Assembly: GCA_025350665.1 (NCBI GenBank)
Contig: JANXXJ010000063.1
Coordinates: 1 to 59,335 of the forward strand
Length of the DNA stretch: 59,335 nt
Source of the DNA: Gemmatimonadota bacterium
GTDB lineage: Bacteria > Gemmatimonadota > Gemmatimonadetes > Gemmatimonadales > GWC2-71-9
Direction: 5' to 3'
In this document: in pieces, positions 37,110 through 46,973 of the stretch
Layout: the number at the start of each line of letters is the position of its first letter
How positions within the stretch are numbered: the first letter of the stretch is position 1
Made by a program: the position numbers and the translations under genes
Notes under the pieces: generated by a model
Seen by the model: only the letters and a program-made list of their open reading frames with translations
What the model was told of the DNA's origin: nothing
The model's database searches: none

Positions 37110-38966
37110 TCAGTGTCCGATCACCATCTCCAGGTGGGTCGGGTACCGGACCGACTGGTAGATCCGCTGGGTGGCCGGGCGGTAGTCGCCGCGTTTGGCT
37201 TCGAAGACGCTCGGCGTGAACGTCTGCGGGTTCCGGTCGATCAGCGGGAACCAGCTACTCTGGACCTGGACCATGATCCGGTGTCCCTTGAGGAACCGGT
37301 AGTCGACCGAGTGGAGGTCCACCGTGTAGGGCACGACGGCGTCCGCCGCCAGCGCGACGGGCTTCTCGAACCCCTGATGGAACCGGCCCCGGAGCACATC
37401 GCCCATCACCATGAGCTGGTAGCCGGCCATCTTCGGATCGGCGGGGTCGGGCTCCGGATAGGCGTCGATCAACTTCACGATCCAGTCACTGTCCGTCCCG
37501 GTGGTCGAGGCGAACAGCCTGGCCACGATCGAGCCAGAGACCACCACGTCCTGGTCGAGCGGTGGTGTTGTCCAGGAGAGGACATCCTTCCGGCCGGTGA
37601 GGAACCGCTGATCCTGGACCTGCCAGGTGGTCCAGCCGCCGAAGCCTAACGTCGGATCGACCGGCCGTTTGCGGTACGGCACCGGATCGGCGGGGTCGGA
37701 GAGATATTCCGCGAACGCCGCCCCGGGGGCGGGTGGCGTCCAGGCCAGTTTTCCGCCGGGCTGGAGATAGAGGTTCTTCACGGCGGTGCCGGTTCGCTCC
37801 GGCCAGCTCGTGTGCGAGACCCAGCGGTTGGCCCCGGGCTCGAAGGTGGTGGCTTCGGCGAGATCGATCTTGCCCTGGCCCTTCAAGTAGAAGCGGAACC
37901 AGGGGAGCTGGATCTTTTCCCGGAAATACCGGCCCGTCTCGCTTCCGAAACTCACCCGGCCAAGCGAATCACCCTTGCCGGCCGCCCAGCCGCCGTGGTT
38001 CCACGGGCCGACAACCAGGAAGTTCTGGTTGTGGGTGTCGTGGCGTTCGAGCAGTTCGTAAATCCGGAGCGGTCCGTAGAAGTCTTCCTGGTCCCACCAG
38101 CCGGCTACGTTCAGGGTGGGGACCGTGACCTTCGTGAGGTAGGGTGCAAAGGCCTGGCGCTTCCAGAAGCCGTCGTAGTTCGGATGGGAGACGAAGTCGA
38201 CCCAGGTCGGCAACTTGGCGCCGCCGTACTTCTCCTCGACGTTGATCAGTGGCCCAAGGTCGAGGTACCACTGGTACGTGTCGGGGGTCCCGAACTCGAA
38301 CGGCTTCACTTCGGCGCCCCGCTCCATGGCGAAGGCGTATTCCATGGCGTAACTCAGCCGGAAGGCACCGTTGTGGTGGAAGTCGTCGCCCAGGTACATG
38401 TCGGCCGGGGAGGCCTGGGGCGAGACGGCCTTGAGGGCCGGGTGCGGATCGAGCATGGCCATGACCGTGGTCCAGCCCATGTACGACACTCCCATCATCC
38501 CGGCCTTGCCGTTGTTGTTCGGGACGTTCTTGAGCAGCCAGTCGATCGTGTCGTAGGTGTCGGTGCTCTCGTCGATCGCCTTGGGGTCCTTGGAATTCCG
38601 GGGCGGGCGGAGCATGACGAAGGTGCCTTCCGACCGGGATTTCCCGAGGATGTCCTGGAGGACGATGATGAAGCCATCGTCGATCAACTCCCGGAAGGCG
38701 TAGAGCGAGCCTGGGAACCCCTTGGCGTCAACGCCGGACAGGACCCCGTAGGGCGACCGGTTCAGGATGAAGGGCATCGGCTCGCGCCGGCCGATCGGGG
38801 TGTAGATCGCGGTGTGGAGCTTGACCCCGTCCCGAGTCGGAATCATCACGTCCTGGCGGGTGACCTTGGTGGTCCAGTCGACGCGTTCCTGCGCCGCCGA
38901 TCGGTTGACAAGGATCGCGCCGGCGGCCATGGCGATCAGAAGCGAAGTCTGGACACGACGGGCCAT
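37110..38966 (-). CDS. Secreted CocE/NonD-family (S15-like) hydrolase
   Basis: 618 aa from ATG 38966, giving a signal peptide (RRVQTSLLIAMAAGAILVN ending RSAAQ). Alpha/beta hydrolase with N-terminal DVMIPTRDGVKLHTAIYTP, nucleophile Ser in GMMGVSYMGWT, Asp in AGWWDQEDFYGP and His in VVGPWNHGGW, then the jelly-roll C-terminal domain (DLHSVDYRFLKGHRIMVQVQSSWFPL). CocE/NonD enzymes include X-Pro dipeptidyl-peptidases, cocaine esterase and glutaryl-7-ACA acylases. Complete catalytic triad. The frame stays open to 39716 but runs over the next gene. Confidence 0.94.
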   Translation of the reverse strand: MARRVQTSLLIAMAAGAILVNRSAAQERVDWTTKVTRQDVMIPTRDGVKLHTAIYTPIGRREPMPFILNRSPYGVLSGVDAKGFPGSLYAFRELIDDGFIIVLQDILGKSRSEGTFVMLRPPRNSKDPKAIDESTDTYDTIDWLLKNVPNNNGKAGMMGVSYMGWTTVMAMLDPHPALKAVSPQASPADMYLGDDFHHNGAFRLSYAMEYAFAMERGAEVKPFEFGTPDTYQWYLDLGPLINVEEKYGGAKLPTWVDFVSHPNYDGFWKRQAFAPYLTKVTVPTLNVAGWWDQEDFYGPLRIYELLERHDTHNQNFLVVGPWNHGGWAAGKGDSLGRVSFGSETGRYFREKIQLPWFRFYLKGQGKIDLAEATTFEPGANRWVSHTSWPERTGTAVKNLYLQPGGKLAWTPPAPGAAFAEYLSDPADPVPYRKRPVDPTLGFGGWTTWQVQDQRFLTGRKDVLSWTTPPLDQDVVVSGSIVARLFASTTGTDSDWIVKLIDAYPEPDPADPKMAGYQLMVMGDVLRGRFHQGFEKPVALAADAVVPYTVDLHSVDYRFLKGHRIMVQVQSSWFPLIDRNPQTFTPSVFEAKRGDYRPATQRIYQSVRYPTHLEMVIGH

Positions 38967-39031
38967 CGGGAGCCTCGACTCATTGGATGGTGACAGGGAC
39001 CGGGATGATAGCGGATCGACCCCCCGAACAG

Positions 39032-40039
39032 TCAGCCCGCGGCTTTCACACCGGTTTCTGCCTGGGCGAGGTGAGCCCGGCGCAACGCCGTCGCCGTCTT
39101 GTGGTCGCCCGTGTGGCTCCAGCCCGGGGGCATCACGACGTAGCGGATCTTGTTGAGAAGACCCGGCGCCCGCCACACGTCCCGCGCCAGCAGCACGATC
39201 TCGCCGAAATAGACGTCGAGGAAATTGCCGGGATTCACCTTGCGGGTGATCCCGTAATCCGGCTGGACCGAGAGCTGTTCGTGCTGCAAGGTGCCGAAGA
39301 CCCGGTCCCAGACGTTGAGCAGGTTGCAAAAGTTGGTGTCGATGTAGAGCGGGTTTCTGGAATGGTGGACCCGGTGGTGGGACGGCGTGAGAATCAGCCG
39401 CTCGAGCGGCCCCAGCCGGGCATCCACCAGGAGGTGTTCGCCGGCATGGATGAACATGCCCCACATGCCGTCGATGAACATGATCAGAAACAGGAGCGGC
39501 GGGCTCAGACCCAGCAGAATGCAGGTCGAGGTCCGGATGACGTCGGCGTACGGGGCTTCGAGGAAGAAGTGGGCGTGGCTGACGAACAGATTCATGCTCT
39601 CGGGCGCATGGTGGGTCGAGTGGAGGCACCACAAGAGCCGGACCTTGTGGGCCAGGTAGTGATAGATGAAGTGACCCAGCTCCCAGACCACGTAGCCGTA
39701 CAGCAGCCCGTACCACGTGATTTTGAGACTGAAGGGGGCGATCGGCGTGAACACGCCGATCGCGAACGCGGTCGCGGCGATCGACACCCAGCCCGATATG
39801 ATCCGGTTGAACACGTAGATCAGAAAGATCAGCCGGTACTCGCGACCGCGGAACGTGCGCGTCCAGAGCGCCCTGACGATCTCGAACACCAACAGCAGAG
39901 GGAGCAGCGGCCCGATCGCTCCCGTGAACCCGCTCCAGGTCCTGAGACTCGAATAGTCGCCGGACTGGACCATCGTGATCCAGGAGCCCAGACCCAGAAA
40001 GCCGGTCAGCTCATGCAGCAGGGTGGTGAGGACGGTCAT
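39032..40039 (-). CDS. Sterol desaturase / fatty acid hydroxylase family membrane protein
   Basis: 335 aa from ATG 40039 (the ORF is open to 40111). Multi-span membrane protein with His clusters for a di-iron site: HFIYHYLAHK, HSTHH, HAGEH and HHRVHH, the pattern of the SUR2/ERG25 superfamily. Family members hydroxylate or desaturate sterols, fatty acids or related lipids with O2. The two C-terminal His clusters are followed by YIDTNFCNLLNVWDRVFGTL. It is divergent to MarC and lies 65 bases after the S15-family gene on the same strand. Confidence 0.88.
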   Translation of the reverse strand: MTVLTTLLHELTGFLGLGSWITMVQSGDYSSLRTWSGFTGAIGPLLPLLLVFEIVRALWTRTFRGREYRLIFLIYVFNRIISGWVSIAATAFAIGVFTPIAPFSLKITWYGLLYGYVVWELGHFIYHYLAHKVRLLWCLHSTHHAPESMNLFVSHAHFFLEAPYADVIRTSTCILLGLSPPLLFLIMFIDGMWGMFIHAGEHLLVDARLGPLERLILTPSHHRVHHSRNPLYIDTNFCNLLNVWDRVFGTLQHEQLSVQPDYGITRKVNPGNFLDVYFGEIVLLARDVWRAPGLLNKIRYVVMPPGWSHTGDHKTATALRRAHLAQAETGVKAAG

Positions 40040-40142
40040 CGGATGCCATGCTCGAATGGTGGCCGCGGCAAGATCGCCGAAAAGGTACCGCCGGACCGCC
40101 GACGCGGCCACCAGGTGACCTCCCCGCGACAGCCGCCCAAGC

Positions 40143-40150
40143 TATCTTCG
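40143..40150 (+). promoter_or_regulatory. Candidate -10-like element TATCTTCG before marC-like gene
   Basis: TATCTT ends six bases before the MarC ATG at 40155. If it works as a -10, the transcript is leaderless. The other octamers of this type are at 7439 and 20342. Confidence 0.35.
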
Positions 40151-40154
40151 GGCC

Positions 40155-40751
40155 ATGCTTTCCATCACCTCGGCCGCCGTCCTGCTGTTCTTCGTCATGG
40201 ACCCACTGGGCAACGTGCCGCTGTTCCTCGCGGCGCTCACGCATGTGGCGCCTGCTCGCCACCGGCGGGTGATCATCCGGGAACTGGTCATCGCGCTCGC
40301 GGTCCTGGTGGCTTTTCTGTTCGGCGGGCCGAAACTGCTGGAATTGCTGCGAGTGTCGGGGACGGCGCTCACGGTTGCGGGTGGAGTGGTGATGCTGCTG
40401 ATCGCGCTTCGAATGGTTTTCCCGACCGCCGACAGCAACTTGGTTGAAGCCGTGGAGGCCGAGCCGTTCGTCGTGCCGCTCGCGATCCCTTACGTAGCCG
40501 GCCCAAGCGCCATGGCAACGGTGCTGCTGTTCACGAGCCGCGAGCCGGACCGCTGGCCGGCCTGGCTGCTGGCTCTCCTCCTGGCGTGGCTCGCCACCGG
40601 GGTGGTGCTGTTCTTCGCCTCGGGCTTTGCCCGGCTGCTCGGATCGCGTGGACTGCTCGCCATCGAGCGGCTGATGGGCATGCTGCTCGTGATCGTGTCG
40701 GTCGAGATGATCCTGAGCGGTCTCCGGCAATACCTCGCGGCTCCGCTCTAG
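40155..40751 (+). CDS. MarC/YhgN-family integral membrane protein
   Basis: 198 aa with about six hydrophobic segments. It carries the family's opening FFVMDPLGNVPLFLAAL and VPLAIPYVAGPSAMATVLL. MarC proteins are inner-membrane proteins of uncertain function, sometimes called NAAT transporters. Possible leaderless start six bases after TATCTT. Converges on the M28 peptidase gene with four bases between the stops. Confidence 0.93.
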   Translation: MLSITSAAVLLFFVMDPLGNVPLFLAALTHVAPARHRRVIIRELVIALAVLVAFLFGGPKLLELLRVSGTALTVAGGVVMLLIALRMVFPTADSNLVEAVEAEPFVVPLAIPYVAGPSAMATVLLFTSREPDRWPAWLLALLLAWLATGVVLFFASGFARLLGSRGLLAIERLMGMLLVIVSVEMILSGLRQYLAAPL

Positions 40752-40755
40752 CCGA

Positions 40756-42378
40756 TCAGGGCACCGGCCCCTCGCTGAAGAATCGCGGGCCGGCGCCGCG
40801 CCACACCGGCCGGCCCGGCGCATTCGCCACCGCATAACCGATCCGCAGATTGGCCTCGCCGTAGACCACCGCCGCCTGCCAGTCGATGCCCTGGTCAAAC
40901 CGGTCCCGCGGCGTATGATGGACCCGGCCGAACCAAGCCCGCTGAGCCTCGACCCCGGTCTGGGCGCCGTGACCGCTCATCTTCCCCGGGAACAGCATGA
41001 CGCCTGGCACGCCAACCCGCATGAAACTGTAGTGATCACTCCGGGTGAAGATGGTCATCCAGGGCAGAGCATCCTCGCTGAGTTTGAGCCCAAGGCCCCG
41101 GATCGCGCCGCCGACGACGTCATCGAGACTCGAGTACTTCGCTCCATACGCCACCAAGTCCTGCACCGGGTTGGTGAAGACGAAGTTGTCGAGGTTGATG
41201 TCGGCCACAATCCGCCCGATCGGTACCGGAGGATGGTGGGCGAAGTAGTCCGAGCCGAGGATGCCCTTCTCCTCCCCGGTCACCGCCAGAAAAATGATCG
41301 ACCGTCTCGGCCGAGGCCCGGTGGCAAACGCCCGGGCAACGGCCATCATCGTCGCGGTGCCGCCGGCGTTGTCGATCGCGCCGTGGTAGACGCTGTCGCC
41401 GTCCACGGGGTCCCCGATGCCGACATGGTCGAGATGGGCGCTGTAGACGACGTATTCCTGCTTGAGACGAGGGTCGCTGCCCTCGAGGACGGCGGCGGCG
41501 TTGGAAACGGTGACCGGCCGATGCCGGAACCGGGCCTTGAAACGCAGACTGGCATTCATCGGAAAAGAGACCGGCCCTTTGGCAAGGTCCCGGGCGACGT
41601 CTTCGAATTTCCGTCCCGCCGCCTCGAAGAGGGCCGCGGTGCCCCGATCGGCGAATCGGAGCACGGCGCCGGTCTCGAAGAACGGGGAATGAGCCCGCCC
41701 CGCATCGTCGAGCCATCCCAACCCCTCGAGCTGGCCGAGGCTCCGGCTGAGCGCCGGCCCCGGGACCGGCATCAGCGTGACCACGCCGACGGCGCCGTGC
41801 TCGAGCGCATTCCGTTCCTTGGCCGCCAGCGAGGCGAAATGACCCCGTTCGTCCGGTGCCAGTGAGGGCGGGCCGCCGAAGACCATGACCGCGAATTTGC
41901 CGCGCACATCGATGCCCTGGTAGTCGTCGTACGCCAGGGCCGGCGCGGTCACACCCCAGCCGACGAACACGGCCTCCCCCGCCAGATCCACCGAGTCCCG
42001 CCCCTTGTCGGCATGAACCAGGAAGTCCACGTTGAGTTCAAGGACACGCGACCCCGACCGAGTGACGAGCTCGAGCACGACACCGGCCGGATCGAGCTCC
42101 GACCGGCGAAGCGGCACCGGCAGCAGTCGCGACGAATCGGCGCCCAACGGCTTCAAGCCAAGGGCCTCGAACTCGGCCGCTACGTAGCGAGCGGCGATTT
42201 CCGCCCCTCGTTGGCCGGTCTCCCGCCCTTCGAGGTACCGGTCAGCCAGAAATCGGATGTGACTGGCGATCCACTCCGGCCGGATCCGGCTGGCTGGCGG
42301 CGCGGCGCGCTTCGGTCCAGACTGGGCGGAGACCGTCGACGCGACCATCACCGTCACGGTCAGGGCAAGTCGGGTCAT
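40756..42378 (-). CDS. Secreted M28-family aminopeptidase
   Basis: 540 aa from ATG 42378; signal peptide MTRLALTVTVMVASTVSAQ. PA-domain-like insert (about 140-260: WGVTAPALAYDDYQGIDVRG) and M28 catalytic domain with zinc ligands in YSAHLDHVGI, GAIDNAGGTATMM, TGEEKGILGS (catalytic Glu and metal Glu), IVADINLDNF and HHTPRDRFDQ. Zn-dependent aminopeptidase acting in the periplasm or outside. The two-metal motif is complete. Follows the tricorn-like protease gene on the same strand. Confidence 0.95.
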   Translation of the reverse strand: MTRLALTVTVMVASTVSAQSGPKRAAPPASRIRPEWIASHIRFLADRYLEGRETGQRGAEIAARYVAAEFEALGLKPLGADSSRLLPVPLRRSELDPAGVVLELVTRSGSRVLELNVDFLVHADKGRDSVDLAGEAVFVGWGVTAPALAYDDYQGIDVRGKFAVMVFGGPPSLAPDERGHFASLAAKERNALEHGAVGVVTLMPVPGPALSRSLGQLEGLGWLDDAGRAHSPFFETGAVLRFADRGTAALFEAAGRKFEDVARDLAKGPVSFPMNASLRFKARFRHRPVTVSNAAAVLEGSDPRLKQEYVVYSAHLDHVGIGDPVDGDSVYHGAIDNAGGTATMMAVARAFATGPRPRRSIIFLAVTGEEKGILGSDYFAHHPPVPIGRIVADINLDNFVFTNPVQDLVAYGAKYSSLDDVVGGAIRGLGLKLSEDALPWMTIFTRSDHYSFMRVGVPGVMLFPGKMSGHGAQTGVEAQRAWFGRVHHTPRDRFDQGIDWQAAVVYGEANLRIGYAVANAPGRPVWRGAGPRFFSEGPVP

Positions 42379-42440
42379 GGCTGCCTCGGCTCGGATACCA
42401 CGGGTAACAGCAGACGCGAGGCGGTGCCGGGCCGCGGCTC

Positions 42441-45400
42441 CTACTGCGGCGACCCCGGCCGCTTCGAACGGATCGGGAACGGCGGTTCCGGCTTGAGAAT
42501 CACCGGCTTCTCCTTGAGCAGCCGCAGCGCCTCTTCGACCGCACGCTCGAGCTGGGGCTCCCGCCCGGCGGCGACGTCCTTGGGCAGCATGTCGACCGCA
42601 ATGTCGGGCGCCACACCCTCGTTCTCGACCGCCCACTTGCCGTTCACGTCGAAGAACCCGCCCCGCGGCGCCAGCATCGCCCCGCCGTCGATCAGCGGCG
42701 GCGTGTCCCAGATCCCGACCAGCCCGCCCCAGGTCTTGGTGCCGATCAGCGGACCGATCTTCATCTGCTTGAACATGAACGGCAGCATGTCGCCACCGGA
42801 CCCCGAGCTCTCGTTGATCAGCATCACCTTGGGGCCCCAGATCCCGGCCTCCGGAGTCGTGAACGGCTGGCGGTTGCCGACCGGATTGTTGAAGTAGCCC
42901 TGGAGCGGCCGGCTCAGCAATTCCACGATGTAGTCGGCCGCCGACCCGCCGCCGTTGAACCGTTCGTCGATCACCGCGCCCGGCCGGTCCTGCTGGGCGA
43001 AGTAGTACCGGTTGAAGAAGGTGTAGCCGGCGGTCGACGTGTTAGGCAGATAGACGTACGCCAGCTTCCCGCCAGACAACTTGTCGACCAGCCGGCGGTT
43101 CGCCTCGACCCAGTCGAAGGTCCGCAAGCCGGCTTCGCTCGCGACCGGCACCACGGTCACCCGGCGAGCCCCGTCGAGCACGGGCTTGGCGTTGACCGAA
43201 ATCGTGATCTGGCGCTCGGCCGTACCCTCGAGCAGCCGGTCGAGATTGTCCCGGGCCGTCAGTTCGACGCCGTTCACCGCCACCAGGTAGTCCCCCACTT
43301 GGACGTCGATCCCCGGCGCCGACAACGGGGCGTGGAGCCCCGGGTTCCAGCTTTCACCGGTCAGGATCTTCGCGATCCGGTACCGTCCCTCCGCGATCTC
43401 GTAGTCGGCGCCCAGCAGGCCGGCCTTGGCGCTCGCCACCGGAGGCAGGTCACCGGGGAAGACGAAGGAGTGACCGACCGCGACTTCGCCGCCCAGCATG
43501 TCCTGCAGGAACACCAGGTCCGACCGGTGCCGTACGTGGGCCAGCATCGGGGCGTACATCGCCTTGGTCTTGACGTAGTCCGCGCCGTGCATGTTCGGCA
43601 CGTAGAGGAAATCCCGCTGGAACCGCCACCCCTCGTCGAACATCTGCTTGAATTCAGTCTTGGGATCCACCAGCATCCGGACCGACGCGAGGCTGACCGT
43701 CCCGGCTCCGGCCGCGGGTGGTGCGGCGTCCCCGTCCACGATCTGCCAGGCCGGACCCGACTGGACCAACAGCTTCTTCCCGTCCGCCGAGACTCTGAAG
43801 CTGGTGACCCCGGTGGTGAACGGCACGGCCTTCCGGGTCTTGAGCTGGTAACGATGGAGGGTGCTCCCCCCGCGCATCGGGGCGGTCCCGGTTTGCGGGA
43901 TCGACTCGAGGAAGAAAAACGTGCCCGCCGACCCGGACCGGAGCATCTGGTAGTCCCGCGCCGCGGCGTCGGTCGCCACGATCCGGCCGGAGAGGCCGTC
44001 AAAATCGATCACCACCGGCTTGACCGTGGAGGTGTCCTTCTTTTCGGCAGGCTTCGCGGGGTCGATCACCGGCTCGTCGTCGCTCTCCGGCAGCAGCGGA
44101 GACGGGTCGCCTTTCTTGAGCACGGCGAGATAGAGCGATCGCGTCACCTCGCGGCCCATTGACTGCATCTCGAGCCACCCGGTGTTGAGACCCAGGTCGG
44201 TCGAGGCGAGGAAGGCGAGATACTTGCCAGACTGGTCCCATGCCGGCCAGACCGCGTCCGCCATGCCGTCCGTCGCCTGATGGACCTTCCCGAGCGCCAC
44301 ATCATAGACGTAGATCGCGTGCAGCTGGGTCGGCAGACGCTTGGCGTACGCGATCCACTTCGAGTCCGGACTCCAGACCGGGTTCATCGACCGCTGCGGC
44401 ACCATCCACTGGTCGGTGTCGGCCTGGGTGGCCTTGCCCGTCGCCACGTCGACGATCCACAGGTTGAGCCCCGTGTCGGTAAACAGGATCTTCTTCGAAT
44501 CCGGCGACCAGGCCGGCGTATAGTAGAACGTCGGCTTCGGCAGCTCGATCTCGCGGGGCGCGGTAGCCCCGTCCGCGGGCGCGATGACCAGGCGGTATTC
44601 CCCGCTCTGATCGCTGAACCACGAGATCGACTTCCCGTCCGGCGACCAGACCGGGTTCCGGTCCGCCGCCCCGGGTGAGTTGGTCAGATTCCGCCAATCG
44701 CCCTTCTCGGCGGGAACGGAGAAGATCTCACCCCGGGCCTCGAATAGCGCCCGCTTGCCCGTCGGCGAGAGCGCCGCGTTGAACACCAGGTCCGCCACCG
44801 GCTTCCACGAGGGCTCCATCCAGGGGAAGTCGCCCCGCACAGTGACGTTGACGGCCTGCGCCTTGCCCGCCTTGGGATCGAACAGGTGGATCCGGCCGCC
44901 CTGCTCGTACACCAGCACGCCGCCCCCGGCCGATAGCGACTTGATATCGTAGTCGGTGAACCGGGTGACCTGGGTGGTCTGCTTCGTTCTGGTGTCGTAG
45001 GCCCAGATGTTCATCAGGAAATCGCGGTCCGACAGGAAGTAGACGGTCTCGCCGATCCACGATGGCGACAGGTCCCGGCTCCCCGACCACGACGGGCTCT
45101 CCACCTCCAGATTGTCCATCCGGGCAATCCAGATTGGCCGGCTCTGCCCGCCACGGTAGTTCCGCCATTCCGGATCCCAGAAATTGGGCATGACGTAGGC
45201 GAACTTCTTTCCGTCGGCACTGTACTGGCCATCCGATCCCCTCGGAATCGCCAGAGGGACTTCGGCCCCGCCCTCGACGGACACGGTCCAGAACTTGGTG
45301 ATGTTGCCGGGTCCGGAGGTCCGCGACGAGGTGAACACCACTGAGCGGCCGTCCGGCGTCCAGCCGGTCACGTCGCCGCCGGCCGGGTGCCAGGTCAGGC

Positions 45401-45695
45401 GGCGCGCCTCGCCGCCCTCGACCGGCACCACATACACCGAGCCATGCCCCCCGTACTGACCCGTAAAGGCGACCCACGTCCCGTCGGGCGAGAGTTTCGG
45501 ATCCGAGGTCTGCCCCCCGTAGCTGGTGATCCGGCGAGCATCGCCGCCGGCCCGGTCCACGACCCAGATGTTGTTGGCGTAGGCAAACGCGATGTTCTTC
45601 TCGCTCACCGACGGCTGCCGGAGCAGCAACGTCTGGCCGGACACGGTCGCGGTGGCCGTCGCGAGAAGGGCGAGCGCAACGTACTGGATTCGCAT
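42441..45695 (-). CDS. Exported tricorn-type S41 protease
   Basis: 1084 aa. Signal peptide MRIQYVALALLATATATVSG, then two beta-propeller arrays with DP-rich repeats (SYGGQTSDPKLSPDGTWVAF, NPVWSPDGKSISWF and others, about 25-570), a PDZ domain (around VQVGDYLVAVNGVELTARDN), and the C-terminal S41 peptidase core. Catalytic candidates are the His in VGHSFVFPGD, the Ser in NESSGSGGDML and the Glu in VENEGVAPD. The residue after the nucleophilic Ser is Gly where archaeal tricorn has Asp. Cytosolic in archaea, exported here. Begins three bases after the rho stop, so probably co-transcribed. Confidence 0.94.
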   Translation of the reverse strand: MRIQYVALALLATATATVSGQTLLLRQPSVSEKNIAFAYANNIWVVDRAGGDARRITSYGGQTSDPKLSPDGTWVAFTGQYGGHGSVYVVPVEGGEARRLTWHPAGGDVTGWTPDGRSVVFTSSRTSGPGNITKFWTVSVEGGAEVPLAIPRGSDGQYSADGKKFAYVMPNFWDPEWRNYRGGQSRPIWIARMDNLEVESPSWSGSRDLSPSWIGETVYFLSDRDFLMNIWAYDTRTKQTTQVTRFTDYDIKSLSAGGGVLVYEQGGRIHLFDPKAGKAQAVNVTVRGDFPWMEPSWKPVADLVFNAALSPTGKRALFEARGEIFSVPAEKGDWRNLTNSPGAADRNPVWSPDGKSISWFSDQSGEYRLVIAPADGATAPREIELPKPTFYYTPAWSPDSKKILFTDTGLNLWIVDVATGKATQADTDQWMVPQRSMNPVWSPDSKWIAYAKRLPTQLHAIYVYDVALGKVHQATDGMADAVWPAWDQSGKYLAFLASTDLGLNTGWLEMQSMGREVTRSLYLAVLKKGDPSPLLPESDDEPVIDPAKPAEKKDTSTVKPVVIDFDGLSGRIVATDAAARDYQMLRSGSAGTFFFLESIPQTGTAPMRGGSTLHRYQLKTRKAVPFTTGVTSFRVSADGKKLLVQSGPAWQIVDGDAAPPAAGAGTVSLASVRMLVDPKTEFKQMFDEGWRFQRDFLYVPNMHGADYVKTKAMYAPMLAHVRHRSDLVFLQDMLGGEVAVGHSFVFPGDLPPVASAKAGLLGADYEIAEGRYRIAKILTGESWNPGLHAPLSAPGIDVQVGDYLVAVNGVELTARDNLDRLLEGTAERQITISVNAKPVLDGARRVTVVPVASEAGLRTFDWVEANRRLVDKLSGGKLAYVYLPNTSTAGYTFFNRYYFAQQDRPGAVIDERFNGGGSAADYIVELLSRPLQGYFNNPVGNRQPFTTPEAGIWGPKVMLINESSGSGGDMLPFMFKQMKIGPLIGTKTWGGLVGIWDTPPLIDGGAMLAPRGGFFDVNGKWAVENEGVAPDIAVDMLPKDVAAGREPQLERAVEEALRLLKEKPVILKPEPPFPIRSKRPGSPQ

Positions 45696-45698
45696 GGG

Positions 45699-46811
45699 TC
45701 AGTCCTGGCTGAACTTGATGAGGGTGTCGTTGTCCGCGTGCCGGCGCATCAGGCCGAGCAGCATTTCCATCGCGGCGGCCGGAGGCTGCCGGTCAATCTG
45801 GCGTCGGAGCTTCTGGGTGGCGGCCAGCGCCCCTGGACTCAGGAGCAGCTCCTCCTTCCTGGTCCCACTGCCCACCAGGTCGATCGCCGGAAAGATCCGG
45901 CGGTCGGCGAGGTCGCGGTTCAGCACCAGTTCGCTGTTGCCCGTTCCCTTGAACTCTTCGTAGATCAGCTGATCCATCTTGCTGCCGGTGTCGATCAGCG
46001 CCGTGGCGATGATGGTGAGCGACCCGCCGCCCATCTTGGGGTCGACTTTCCGGGCGCTCCCGAAGAACCGCTTCGGATGCTCCAGGGATTCCGCCCCCAC
46101 GCCACCCGACAGCGTGCGGCCACTCCCCTTCACCACCGAATTGTAGGCCCGGGCCAGCCGGGTGAGCGAATCGACGATCAGGACCACGTCCTCGCCCTGC
46201 TCCACCCGCCGGCGGGCTCGTTCCAGCAGGAGTTCGGCGCAGGCCACATGGCGGGCCGGCGGATGATCGAACGTGGAAGCGATCACCTCGCCGAATCCCG
46301 CGGCCTCGATCTCGAAGACCTCCTCGGGCCGCTCGTCGACCAGCAGGATGAACAGGGCCGCGGCCGGCTGGTTGACGCTGATCCCCTCGGCAATGGCCTG
46401 GAGCACCATCGTCTTGCCGGCCTTGGCCGGGGCCACGATCAACGCGCGCTGTCCCTTGCCGAACGGGCACATGAGGTCGATGACCCGCGTGGTGTAGTCC
46501 GGTTGTCCTCGCCGGACCAGACGACATTCCAGTTTGAGCGCTTCGTTCGGATGGATCGCGGTCAGGCGGTCGAACGCGGGACGCTCCCGGATCGACTCCA
46601 GCGCGCGGCCGTTCACCTTGAGGATCCGGCCCAGCGAAGGCCGGCCCCCCGGCTTGGGCTCGGCCTCAATCTCATCTCCCGGCCGAAGGCCCAGCTGGCC
46701 AATCAGGTTGCCAGGCACCTGGATGTCGCGCTGATCCGGCTGGTACGCGTTCTCACGCCGACGGAGCACTCCGTTGTTGCGGCCGGTCAGCTCGAGAATC
46801 CCTTGAATCAT
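45699..46811 (-). CDS. rho: Short variant transcription termination factor Rho
   Basis: 370 aa hexameric RNA-dependent ATPase. Walker A is [13 protein letters not shown], where most Rho proteins read PPKAGKT; Walker [17 protein letters not shown]-loop [10 protein letters not shown] and R-loop [23 protein letters not shown] are well kept. The N-terminal helical Rho_N domain is missing, and the primary RNA-binding motif that reads DGFGFLR in E. coli reads RNNGVLR here, so both aromatics are lost. The ORF could not be extended upstream. It may be a second Rho with changed RNA selectivity or the only Rho of a divergent type. Heads a unit with tricorn and M28. Confidence 0.93.
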   Translation of the reverse strand: MIQGILELTGRNNGVLRRRENAYQPDQRDIQVPGNLIGQLGLRPGDEIEAEPKPGGRPSLGRILKVNGRALESIRERPAFDRLTAIHPNEALKLECRLVRRGQPDYTTRVIDLMCPFGKGQRALIVAPAKAGKTMVLQAIAEGISVNQPAAALFILLVDERPEEVFEIEAAGFGEVIASTFDHPPARHVACAELLLERARRRVEQGEDVVLIVDSLTRLARAYNSVVKGSGRTLSGGVGAESLEHPKRFFGSARKVDPKMGGGSLTIIATALIDTGSKMDQLIYEEFKGTGNSELVLNRDLADRRIFPAIDLVGSGTRKEELLLSPGALAATQKLRRQIDRQPPAAAMEMLLGLMRRHADNDTLIKFSQD

Positions 46812-46973
46812 GCATCCTCATTCGACACGAGAACGGCGCGGCCCTGCCGCCGAACGGCGGCCAGGGAGCGCCTGAACCTGAAGATTACTGGTCCGATAAT
46901 ACCCGGACTGGGCGAAAAGGCCCATGCGGCGGGGCTTTACCCTCGTCCCGGCGGGCACTACCCTTGGCTCGCC

